NCBI GenBank assembly: GCA_037447605.1
Contig: CM074807.1
Coordinates: 3,745,994-3,809,993, forward strand
Source: Zygnema circumcarinatum
Taxonomy: Eukaryota; Streptophyta; Zygnematophyceae; Zygnematales; Zygnemataceae
Reading direction: 5' to 3'
DNA: 64,000 bases
Part shown: positions 53,901 through 64,000 of the stretch, one piece after another
How positions within the stretch are numbered: the first letter of the stretch is position 1
Layout: each line of letters opens with the position of its first letter
Program-made: the position numbers and the translations under genes
The notes under the pieces: model-generated
What the model saw: only the letters and a program-made list of their open reading frames with translations
Database searches by the model: none
Told to the model about the DNA's origin: nothing

Positions 53901-56179
53901 TGACTCCAATGACAGAGCTATGCTTATACTTTCTCACCCCATTGTCTGCAAGGGGCTTTAAAGGTGCTTGAAAGATCCTCGCCAGCCCAAAATCTCCTAT
54001 TTTCACCACTCCTTGCTCTTCTCCTTCTCCCATAACCTGTTCAACCACACCATAAGTGAGGGAGAATCAATACATGGAAGGAAACCCTTTATCCAGTACA
54101 ATACAAACGTTCTCACATACAAAGTCGTAGCTGCTTTGCAGATGTCTATACGAGCAGCCGCTTGCATAAGGTGCTTACGAGTATGTTAGAAGGCTTCAGA
54201 TCTCGGTGAATGATCCAGTTGCTGCCCCTCCCCAATTCCGTTCAGAATTGAGCGAAAACAAAGTAACACGGAAATCAAAACTGTTTTTCCGGCCAAATGA
54301 CCATCTCAAACACCTCTCGTACAAAAAAGCAAGTATCGTGGCTCAATCTATGCCTTCCAAAACAAGCTCCTGCATCGCGATTCGTAAAGCACACATGAAA
54401 TCGGTTGCGGTCAAACAAGGCAACAAATGTGGCCGGCTCACCTGTGCAGGTAGTTGAGTCCGTTGAGGACTTGCCAGAGAAGTGACTTCACAGTATACTC
54501 CTTGATTTGGCAGCCCATCAGCTTTTCACGATGATGCCGAATGATCTCCTATTATGCGAGAAAAAAAGAGAGAAGGAAATAAGCCGGAAGGCAGTTGACA
54601 GCACACACCCTCGCCTCAGAGGGAATGAACATCAAAATCAAGTAAGGGAATGATAACCAAATTTTAACTCTCCCCATGGCAAGACTCCTACTGCCGGCTC
54701 TCCCCAACAAAATACCCCCACCTCCCTACTGCAGGCCCGTCTTGCTCGCCACCTGCTTCCCTTCTCTACCATACTCCTTTCTTTCTTATCATATACCTCT
54801 CCTACTCCCCGACCTACTCGTTTCACTCTTCTTGTTCCCTGACCCTTTTCCCAACCCCCCCCACTCCTCCCCACGTAGCAAAGGTAAGGGTAGGTGGTGG
54901 GGCTCACGTAAAGGTCATACTCAGCATAGTCGAAGGCGAGGTACAGCGACATATCATGATGATTGATGTGCACATTCACCAGCTTCACTATGTTTTCATG
55001 ATTGCACTCTCGCAATAACTGTACAGCCAAGAGGCCCAAAGTTAGAGGATCACGGCAATTACGAAGAAACTCCATGTAATCAGGTAGGCATTTATGCTAA
55101 AGCGACATGCCTTGAGAAAGTTTCGTTGGATGAGCTCCAAAGAAGCATTCTCGGGTATAAATTTCAGAACGTTCAGGTCTGCGGTCCTCACGCAAGTCGA
55201 AAGTGGTGCAAGATCAAATGGGGATGCATTGTCACCTACTCGCTTTTACAGCGGTCTTCACAGCAATCAATGTTCTGAGGAAACATGACTTAGCAGATAT
55301 TGTTCAATACCAAAACACCTGAAATGGGACATGTGTAGGGCTCCTACTCATCATGGACACACAGGTCATAGACAACATAAGTTGTTGCGAACAATGTGAG
55401 TAATCTTTCCTCCATACCACTATTCATGTTTTAAACTTCTTTGTCTTTGAAACCGCTTTTATTATGAGCAAGCTGCAGCTCAAGTGCAGCGCCTGCTTCA
55501 TCATGATTTACCACGTAGGAAATTTTTTATCAACCAGTTTCAACTTCAGCAACCATCATCCAATTGCTGCGGATGATGTAAAAGAAAAGGGCCAAAATAT
55601 CTTGAAAAAGAAAATGTCGATAGAGCTAGATTGTGGAAGAGTCATCCCCGACAAAGAGATTTTACTAGAGATGGAAGGAGGAGGCCCACAGTTCACGGTT
55701 TTTAACTTTTCCTTACAATGATTATTTCTGCGTCTTGAATATTGTGTGTGACAAATTGAATTGTATTGTACAGTACAAACAGGTCCAAGGGAAAGAAAAA
55801 TGATAGTCAGACTATTCAATCATTCGTAGAAACCATCCCTACCTCTGCCTCCCGCCCAGCTTCCAACGCCTTTGTAATGACTTGGAAAACATTTGTAACC
55901 TTAAAAAAATGCCTGGATAAAGTGATGATCCTCCAGAATTTAAAATATCCTCACCATGATTTCTCTAATGGCGGTAGGAGAGACTCCATCCCCTTCCTTG
56001 GACTGCTTAAATTTCTTGATCGCTGTGCGTGTGCCGGTCTTTGGCTTGTCCTTGTTCCTTGCAAGATACACAAGACCGTACGTTCCCTCTCCAATCTTCC
56101 CCACCAGGTCGTACTCATTCAGCCACTCCGGCCTATGCGGCCTCAACACCTTCTGCATCTCCGAGTGAGGATCCGCCAT
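50914..56179 (-). CDS. CDKE: Cyclin-dependent kinase E (CDK8-type, Mediator kinase module)
   Basis: CDKE pairs with cyclin C in the Mediator kinase module and phosphorylates transcription factors and pol II. Exons: 55955-56179, 54908-55018, 54442-54548, 54179-54221, 53938-54036, 53742-53811, 53486-53580, 53336-53369, 53097-53181, 52851-52986, 52607-52654, 52262-52294, 51858-51978, 51316-51600 and 50914-50985 (about 521 aa). Kinase marks: glycine loop [13 protein letters not shown] (residues 29-41), Lys in [11 protein letters not shown]-helix [13 protein letters not shown], catalytic [24 protein letters not shown], activation segment [20 protein letters not shown], and [20 protein letters not shown]. 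The tail has Ala-rich and Gly/Met-rich parts, a polyglutamine run encoded at about 51320-51405, and the plant end PNKSRRF. Exons 9 and 10 (53097-53181 and 52851-52986) do not join in frame with canonical sites, and exon 10 adds residues not usual in the family. Confidence 0.95.
51736..51757. repeat. (ATCT)n short repeat
   Basis: About five CTAT/ATCT units lie in the CDKE intron between the exons 51316-51600 and 51858-51978. Confidence 0.85.
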
Positions 56180-56961
56180 AACTTCCAAAGCAACACCGAG
56201 CGCCTCCCTCAGCTCGGCCAGGCATGCTCAGAGTGCAGCGGAGAGCGTCCGCGCAGGGCAATTCCCTGCCTCGCGCCCTCCCCCATGCCTCTGCCGGGGG
56301 CCCGGGGCCCACCCGCGATCCTCCCTCTCTCCCTCCCACTCCCACTCCAATTCCGAGGAGACGGCCCCGCTATGGCCGTGGACCGGCGCCTCCCTCAGCG
56401 AATGAAAGAATGCAGATGGGGAGGCCAAGTGCTACCAGCACTGCATGCATGGCGGGACGCTGCGGGGCATGCCATGGCATGGCCCCATCCCATGCCTATG
56501 GTCATGGCCATGGGCCCATCATCCCGCCTGCGACCTTGCTCGCGCTGATATCTCCTACAACGCAGACGTGGCAGCCACGAGGGCGCCACGTAGACGCCAT
56601 GTAGGTGAAGCAGAAAGGATGCTCCATGGAAGCCTCCAGTTACAGTTCAGTAGAGACGACATGGAACGGCGTTCTCGTTCTGTTACTGAGTATCTAGACA
56701 GGCAGCATGTGAACGCTCGAGAGGGCACAGTGCCTCCCATGGCTCTGAGCCCTCACACCCTCTCCCACTCCTGCATCTCCCTCTTCCTCTGCCTCTCCCT
56801 CCTCTCCCTGGAGTGAGAGGGACTCCGCCTCCTTGCTCCGGCAGGGGAGTGGCTGGAGAGGCAGGCGCCTACTCCAGGGAGGAGATATTCATCCAGATTC
56901 TCGCGCCATATTCTAACAATCTTCGGCGCCACCTTGTGCAGGAGCCTGGCAGCGCAGCGCA
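56180..56961. promoter_or_regulatory. Bidirectional promoter CDKE / PPR
   Basis: This 782-bp spacer separates divergent start codons. It is GC-rich near the CDKE side and carries a CATG-rich tract (about 56440-56520, with ATGCATGGCGGG and GGCATGCCATGGCATGG words) and an ACGTGGC half-box (about 56564). No TATA box was recognised. The GC-rich part beside CDKE may be its 5' UTR. Confidence 0.5.
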
Positions 56962-59900
56962 ATGGCTTCCAGTGCAGGTCTCAAGCGCCTCTCTGTAAGG
57001 CTAGCGAAGCAGCTGCGCAGTGTGCGGCACATTGCAGCTGCCAACCCTTCTGAAGTAACCGCCATAGCTGAAGGCAGGGCTGAGAGTTCCGTGCATGAGA
57101 GCTCTGAGAGCTATATTCTTGCGGGATCAACGAGAGCTTGGACAGATAAAGCAGCTCGGATAAGCTCAGGCGCGCAGGCTGCAAGGGGAATTGATTCAAG
57201 AGTGCCTATGATCCTGCAAAGAAGAAGCATAAGCGGCGGGAGGGTCTGCAGAGAAGAGCAGCTTCTTGAAACGGGGCAGGTTTCAGAAAGTTCTGAATCT
57301 GTTGACGAGCCAACTGCCCTGCATGTGTCCTCCATTGATTCCACAAATGAGGCTGGCGAGAGCCTGAACGATGAGGGGAATGAAACTGAAACCCCTGCAG
57401 CAGCTAGTACTGGGCAATTAAGCGATTCTGCAGAGGATTCCGTCCAGCAATCAGTGGTTCAAGCAGCGCAAGCGCCTGCTGGTAAGACGAAGACAGAGAG
57501 GAAACAGGAAGCCGCTCGAGAAGCGGCTGCTGGAAAGTCTGTGAAGGAACTTAACCAAATGCTTAGTGAGCTTGTCTCCCGCGGGCAGCACCTTGAGGCG
57601 AAGTTCCTCTTTCAGGCTTGGACGGCAATTCCTGATAATGAGCCTTCAATTCTGAGTTACAATTTTCTGCTGCATGCCATGGTGCGGCACGGAGACAGGC
57701 ACGAAGACTTGATGGCGACTTTGACTGAATTGGAGAATCGTGGTTTGGAGCCAAACATGCTTACATACAATTCAGTCATTCGGGCTGCTTTTCGTGATCG
57801 AGAATCCTATAATGCGGAGTCTATCTTAAAACGGTGGGTGGTTGATTCACTCGAAATTTCACATGAATCAACAAGAGTTTTAGCGAGGCACTTTCTGAAT
57901 TCACCATGGTTTTCTTTTGGTCCTGAGACCTATCCTTGTACAGCCGTCACTTGTGAACGGCTAAAGCACTGTATTCTTTGCTCTTATTCAAGATGTTATG
58001 TCGCAAAGAGTGATACACGGCATGAAGAAATGAAGCACAAGTTAAAATCTTGTTATGCCGCTTTTATTTGAGACTGAAGTAATTGGAGCCTCCGATTGCG
58101 TCGAGTAGCCGTTTTGGTGTAATATGAGAGGGACTTTTGGCATGTTTCTCTTCAATGTTATATATATTTTTCGGTGGTTTTGAACCTCTGGCTTCATGTA
58201 AGGAGTCAAGGAGAGCTTTACTGCTGTAGTTGGTCGTCGTAAGGCCGCATTCTAAGGGATACTTCGAGCTCTACTCTAGAGAGTCATCTGTTGCGCAATT
58301 CTCGAATTGGAGGCATCCTCTTTGTATCCATTAATGATTTTGCGTTGCAGAGGGATACATTCATTTGTTTCGGTTGTTTATAGTCAGATGGCCGCCGGAG
58401 GAATTTTTGGAAAGGTTTTGATGTGCTTTTTGACACTAATACGTTTTGGGGTTTATTTTGTAAGCTTCCGGTGGCTGTTAATGCTTGATAAAATTCTTGT
58501 GCGACTGGATATGTCACTCCTTGATAGATTTACAGCTCTTGGTATCAATTCGTTATGGTTGAAAAGTAACCATTTTTGTGGTTCATTGTTTCTGAAATAG
58601 TATCGTCTTCGTGTGTACAGAATGGAGTCAGGAGGGCCTAAAGCTGCTCCTGATGCAGACTCGTACAACTTGGTGATATCAGTGTGTGCTATGTCGAGGA
58701 GGATAGGAGCTGCTCTAGATCATATGCAGAATATGCTGCGACGAGGCTTTTTTCCCTCTAAGTCCACATACAATGAGGTGTTGGCAGCCTGCTGTAGACA
58801 ACGTCGCACCCGTGACGCCATCGCTATCATAAAGGAGCTTAAGGTCTGCTCTATTCCCTTCTCTTCTCTGTTTTCTTGTGAATGACAGCGTTTTTGCTTA
58901 GGAGTGGAACCTAATCAGCTTTTCCAACAAATCCGTATTCGATGTTTTTTTTCCCGTTGAGAAAATACGCGTGTTTTTACACATGGGACGGAAGAATTAG
59001 CTGGGATGAACCTTTTACTGCAGCGTCTGCGTAGCGTGTGTTTTAATGGTTTCCATGTTCATCCATTTTTTGCAGTCTGCGGGCATTCCTCCGATACCTG
59101 GAACTCTTGGGGAGCTGCTGACAGCTTCCATCGAAGCTGAGGATGCAGAATGCTGTTTATTGGTGCTTCAAACACTTGCAGAACGCAGGTTACCTGTAGA
59201 TCATGGTACTCTGTTAGGTGCCCTGAACTTGGCAGCACGCGGAGGAAATGCCCTATTGGGAGAACAAGTATGTTTGGACTTGACGGCTCAGAATCTTGAT
59301 CTCTTCCATTAAATTGCAATGCAGACAATACACGTCGAAGCTTGTGTAGTGGACAGGGTATGAAACGATCAATTGATTCTAATCGCGCTCAGGGTACCAT
59401 TCTGTGTTCTAAAATCTTACTTAATAACAGGAATAGGTGCATGTGTCGACAGCTTGTGTTGATTCTGGCACAGGCAGACCAGAGATCCATTTTCATTTCA
59501 GAAGACAAATCGTATTGTAGCTCTTGTACCTGAAGCTTTGGTAGTTGGATTAGATGGGCATGTGTGGAGGCTTCACAATTTTTGGGGGTTTTGCATATAA
59601 ATCAGGTTCATTGCGATTCAGCCTATTTCATGTGCTTCTTACTCTGACTCCAATAGTGTTTCTCTGCTCACTTGTGTAGGCCTGGGCGTTGGTGAGGTAC
59701 TATCTTCGTTCCAAGCCGGCTATTGGTCCTTTCCATCTTGCACGCATCCACTTTTATACAGCATCTGCAGACTTTGTATCTGCTTTCCGCGCTGTGAGGG
59801 AGATGGAGGAGGACTTAGTGAAGAGTTCTGAGGAAGGCAACGGCATGGAATCAGATTTATTTTCACCGTTCACATCACTCAGGCCCTTAGTATTTGCCAT

Positions 59901-61632
59901 TAGTCGAGGAGTAGGCGTTCTAGACGGCGTAAGTTACAGAATCTCACCTATTTGAGAGATTTGACCGACTTTCGCAAGTCTGCAGTTTTACCGATTGTGA
60001 AAATCATCAGCCATTCTGTTTTCACGAGCAACATGGTTTTGCACTTACAATTGCTTTTCACAATTCTAGAGACATCAGGTTCACATTGCCTCGTCATTGT
60101 TTTCGTTTAGTATTTGTGTTTATCTATGGTGACTGAATCAGACACGTTTCTTGACGGGGGAGTTGTGCAGGCATATTATAAGCTGGCAGACATGCATGCT
60201 GAGAGGGAGGTTGTTTCACTTTCAGCCATCAACTGTGTCATTGCTGGCTGTTCTGCACTCCGAGATATAGAACGTGCGCAGCAAACATTCGATGAGGTTG
60301 AGAAGACTTTTGAGTTGACTCCTAATGTGCACACTTACAACGCGTTGATGGACGGCTATGGCAAGAGAAAACAGGTAATGCAAACTCTTATCCATTTCAG
60401 GAAATCCAAGACGCTAGAATTGAAGAGCTTAACTTGGGAGTTCCTTCTTTAGCTCCTGCATTTGGAATCGCTCGCATTCCTTGAAACACATGTGTTCTCC
60501 TTAGTCTTTGCTTCCATCTTAAAATGGGTGGATTTGCAAGCGCCATGCCATCAAATTCTTTGGTCTTGCGCTGGATTATCCAACCCGAAATTAAATGCAG
60601 GACATCTGCCAGTCAGCCATCTGGGCCTCTGCCCTTCTTTGTGGTCGACGGTTCACATCCAGCAGACAATTCTGTCTATTTGTCTATGCGATGTTGTGTC
60701 TTTTTCTGTATGGTATCCTCGTGATACAGTCTGCCGTGGTGCGTTTGCAATGTGAGCAAGGTTGTGACGAAGTCCATAAGATTGCTTTTTGTGGCCTTCT
60801 ATCAACTTTCTCCCGCTTTTGCTTTCCTTCGCCATTTTACATTTTAGTGGTCACACTCGTTCTCCTCCTCTCTCTACTCATCCGTTTCCCCTTCCCCTTC
60901 CCTGCCACTTCGTTGAAGGAGAGTGGGAGTTAGGGTTTTTTGACCTTTTCCTTTGATGTATTACTTCTTGGAGCCTCTCTCAGATTGTGGTGTATCGAAT
61001 TGCTGTGGCAGGCAGCTAAAGCTGAGGGGCTGTTCAACGACATGAAGACGAAGGGTTTGGTGCCGAACGCAGCTTCATATGACAAGCTCGCGAACGCCTT
61101 CATCATGAACCACGAAGCTTCTAAGGCACACAGCACAGTGATTGCCATGGTAATCCGTCGCTTCTTCCAACTGCATCCATCTCCTCTTCCTTTTTCAGTC
61201 GGAAAATGCTGTCTTAAACTCGGAATCATATAATAATAAATATATATATATATCATAATCGGATCGGAATTCATTGCATCTCAGTGCTCTCAGCCCTCCC
61301 CTTGTCCGAATGATCTGCAGATTGAAGCTGGGTTCACGCCTGCCAGAGAGCTCTTAATGTACCTTTTCCGAAGATCAAAGCGCTCGGATTACCCATCAGG
61401 AGTTGATTTTGCCGTTCGAACGATCCGTGAGATCGGCTACAGAGAAGCCAACGCGGGCGAGGTGAGGCGGCGGAACATGCTCATGGAAGTGAGCGGAGTG
61501 ACGCAGGACTCGCGGCCGGCAAGGAGGGAGAGGGGCCCGCCTCCCTCTGCGGGTAACGAGCCCTCTATGCAGCCCGATATGCAGGGAAGGTGGCAGGACT
61601 CCCCCGAGCACGAGCACCGGAACTGGCAGTGA
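56962..61632 (+). CDS. P-class pentatricopeptide repeat (PPR) protein, probably mitochondrial
   Basis: Seven exons keep frame: 56962-57833, 58621-58843, 59076-59267, 59680-59928, 60171-60374, 61012-61149 and 61321-61632 (2,190 nt, 729 aa). PPR proteins bind organelle RNA and act in its processing, stability or translation. The N-terminus (MASSAGLKRLSVRLAKQLRS) is Arg/Lys-rich, without acidic residues, as in mitochondrial presequences. An acidic, low-complexity stretch follows to about residue 180. PPR-type 35-residue units are visible from about residue 220: SILSYNFLLHAMVRHG, LEPNMLTYNSVIRA, PDADSYNLVISVCAMSRRIG, STYNEVLAACCRQRRTRDAI, then NVHTYNALMDGYGKRKQ and LVPNAASYDKLANAF. No E or DYW domain is present, so it is P class. 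The C-terminal 60 residues are Pro/Arg-rich and not PPR. A single-exon call stopping at 58071 would miss most of the repeats. It lies head-to-head with CDKE. Confidence 0.93.
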
Positions 61633-62651
61633 CAATCTGAGCCATGCCGGTCTTACTCTGTCACTCTCAATCCATCTGTGAGGTCGCAGGTAATGGGAAG
61701 GGAGGTGGAGTAGCCATATAGTACGAGGGAGGAAAGGGGGGTTTACGGTACACAATAGTTCCAGCACGTTTTGGATGCGCAAACCGCGCACCTCGCACCA
61801 GGGGAGGGAGGGAGGGGGTTCCGGGGAGGGATCAATGCCTTCCAAGTCCTTGGCATCACTCTGTCGGGCTGTGCGGACATTTTATGTTCAGGTTCTCAGC
61901 AGTCGCCAGTTGGTGAAAAGAGTACTGCCCTTATTTTTTTCCTACCAACGGTAACTTCTCCATGGCATTTTCACGATTGTATTTTGCAAGCAATTGCTGA
62001 GAAATATTGTGTCTTTCCGCTTTGACAAGCTGTTGTGTGATAGTAAAAAACGGAGATATGCCATACTCGATTGTTTCTGTAGTGCTACCACATACGCACA
62101 AGCCAGATTCTGCAGGGTGAAAGTGATGTGTGCGTCCAAGGCCGCACAACTTCATAGCTAACGGTGTGTGATGTAGAGCCTAAGGACAGCGCACCATGAA
62201 ATGCGGTTACCAGCATTCAAGCGCAAAGTTCACCACTACACTGAGCTCGCCTCCAACAACCAAGCCACTTCACGCATGACGCATGACTGCCTATTACATG
62301 GAACAAGTTGACCAAAACACGACACAGGTAAAAACATATATATGCACTAAAACAATATACACTGCAGTGCATTTGCAGAACACGGAACTATCCTCAGCAG
62401 GGTGAAAGCCATACAATGCAGCGCTGCAGCCCCTATACAACACCTTCCACTGTCCGCCCACCCCTCCCCTTCCACCTCCACTGCGTACCTGCCCCAATGC
62501 CAGCAAGAGCGGCTTCACTAACAGCTGCCAGTATGGCAGCAGCTGCCTACTGCCACACTGTAACCCTCTCTATTGAGCCCTCCCTCTGCTCACTCCTCCA
62601 GCAGCTCTCCCTCCCCTCCTGGCCCGAAGACATCACCTGCACGACTCTTCT
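61633..62651. other. Convergent 3' flanks of PPR and SapB genes
   Basis: Two genes converge here, so both 3' UTRs should lie in this 1-kb stretch. No conserved coding block was recognised. It contains only short purine-rich or CT-rich patches. Confidence 0.5.
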
Positions 62652-64000
62652 TCACATAATACTGGGAAGCTCGTAAGACTGAGCAAGAAAGCTCTTCGGT
62701 GCCGGACAGAGGTTGGCCTTTGCACAAAGCTTTGCGGGGTCAATGTAGGTGTCAATGCCTGCGAACAGTAGTGGCAAGTACTCCAATATGGCGGCCTTGC
62801 ACTGCATCACCACATGCACCCAACAAACCCACCGTCAGGCATGGACACACTCCTCAAAATTTCTCTTCGGTGACTTCTGCAGCCAGAACTACCAGCAACA
62901 AAGATGTGAGCAGCAGATTCCTCTACAGTCTTTGGAACAAATTTACTTTAGACCATAAGGGCTGCAACAGAAAATGTCATGATTCACACGACAAATTAGT
63001 CTCACTTTTTATCCGAGAGAAATTTCACGGTAAACTGATAAAAGGCACAATGTGGACGTTCAAATGCTGCCATGAATACATGCAAGAGCGGCGTACACCA
63101 TGCCAATGGACGCACCTGCTCCTGAACATCAGGTACTTTAGAGCAAGCCTCCGTCAAATACACCGTTATTTTCACCTGCTCCTCCATACAGCCAACAAAT
63201 TAGCCAATGCTATAAGCCAGAAGAAGCAGTCAGAAGGAATGTCACCAGAAAACTTATACGGCTGACCCCCTGTAGCAAGGAGGAAAAAACACAGCTGCAT
63301 AGGAAAGATTACGAGTGTCTCCCAAACCGTAATATCCAGTGCACTAGAATGTGAAAGGTTTCGTAGAGCAACAGAGTTTCATGCCCAGTTTCAGAAAAGT
63401 AAATACCTGTGTCTCCGGATCTTTAAGCCTTTTCTTCGCTTGAGCAATCGCAAAGCGGCAAGCCATGCAGTCCTGGGCATTGCCCACATGCTGAGCCCTT
63501 GCGTCAACTAAAGCAGCCTCTTGCTCCTTAATAATCTCTGAAATGACGTCATTAACCAGCTTGTCCTTAGCGCTGCAGTATTTTGCGATCTGGCAAAACT
63601 CCTCCGGCGTCACTGATTTCAGGAGAACGATGAGCTGAGGGAAGTACACGTCCACCAACGAATCACACTGTGAAGGACAGTAAACAGGAAAGCCAAGGGA
63701 CCCATTTAGTATCTGTCAGAACATTCAGGAGCAACACAATCCACAGAGTCTCACCGTCCTGTTCTGTTTCTGACCTACTTTAGTCAAAAAATGATATAAA
63801 GATCAGGCATACTGAGGCGAGGCCAGCCACACACCTGTCCAGATATTTTAGGATTCTTGACGCGTTGACAAGCCTTATGTAAGGTGGCGAGAATCTCCTC
63901 TTGTGTCTTACCATCTTCCAGCAACAGAAGAACCTGATATGCAACCTGTAGACAAATCTGACACTTGGGGGAGGCCTGTATGGCTGCCGCAGATTCCTGC
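62652..64000 (-). CDS. Saposin B-domain (prosaposin-like) protein, 5' end outside the window
   Basis: SapB proteins are secreted or vacuolar lipid-binding proteins that present lipids to hydrolases. Four exons are visible on the minus strand: 63835 to the window edge, 63407-63667, 63116-63175 and 62652-62801, all phase 0. Two SapB domains stand in tandem, each with the six-cysteine pattern. The first begins PKCQICLQVAYQVLLLLEDG, then KACQRV, CDSLVDVYFPQL and EEFCQIAKYC. The second has DCMACRFAIAQAKKRL, LTEACSKVPDVQEQCKAAIL, then LFAGIDTYIDPAKLCAKANLC. A short tail ends SYELPSIM. The signal peptide and start lie beyond base 64000, so the gene is partial. The arrangement fits plant prosaposin-like proteins. 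Confidence 0.87.

Overview
This is nuclear DNA of a land plant, most likely a non-seed one (bryophyte-like; this last point is inference). The evidence is many GT-AG introns of about 100-1,600 bp, a plastid-targeted ATP synthase gamma chain that carries the plant-type redox loop, a SCAR/WAVE-type ABIL protein, a plant CDKE kinase, a strictosidine-synthase-like protein, a P-class PPR protein, two tandem SapB domains in a plant prosaposin-like gene, and long GA/CT microsatellites. No bacterial, viral or intact transposon gene was found.

Layout: ABIL-like SCAR/WAVE subunit (minus, 686-4078) sits head-to-head with the retromer subunit VPS26 (plus, 4753-8383). Next come the Golgi/ER membrane protein YIF1 (plus, 9901-11965), a tRNA-Arg(TCG) gene (12495-12567) and an unidentified small open frame (12925-13287). 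Then follow a strictosidine-synthase-like/APMAP protein (minus, 14132-16747), plastid ATP synthase gamma (minus, intronless, 17862-19049) and the very large ribosome-biogenesis gene HEATR1/UTP10 (plus, 22041-41509, about 40 exons). A TMEM144-like multi-pass membrane protein (plus, 42331-45517) lies tail-to-tail with an NADPH aldo/keto reductase (minus, 46032-50235). CDKE/CDK8 (minus, 50914-56179) lies head-to-head with a mitochondrial-type PPR protein (plus, 56962-61632). The window ends inside a SapB-domain gene (minus, 62652 to beyond 64000).

The genes are ordinary housekeeping functions (trafficking, actin nucleation, rRNA processing, photosynthetic ATP synthesis, Mediator kinase, organelle RNA processing) and do not form a pathway or cluster. 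Exons were placed by hand, by joining conserved protein blocks at GT-AG (or GC-AG) sites with matching phase. For VPS26, YIF1, SSL, atpC, AKR and PPR every junction keeps frame across the whole CDS. Parts of UTP10, one exon of the TMEM144-like gene and one junction of CDKE remain unresolved.

I found no convincing undescribed biological system. The most interesting non-gene signals are a three-copy dispersed repeat of about 130-165 bp, G-box palindromes in most promoters, CATG-rich tracts beside several genes, two GC-AG introns, a start codon cut off from its gene by an intron, a stop-free 156-bp intron in a membrane-protein gene, and large GA/CT satellites inside UTP10 introns.
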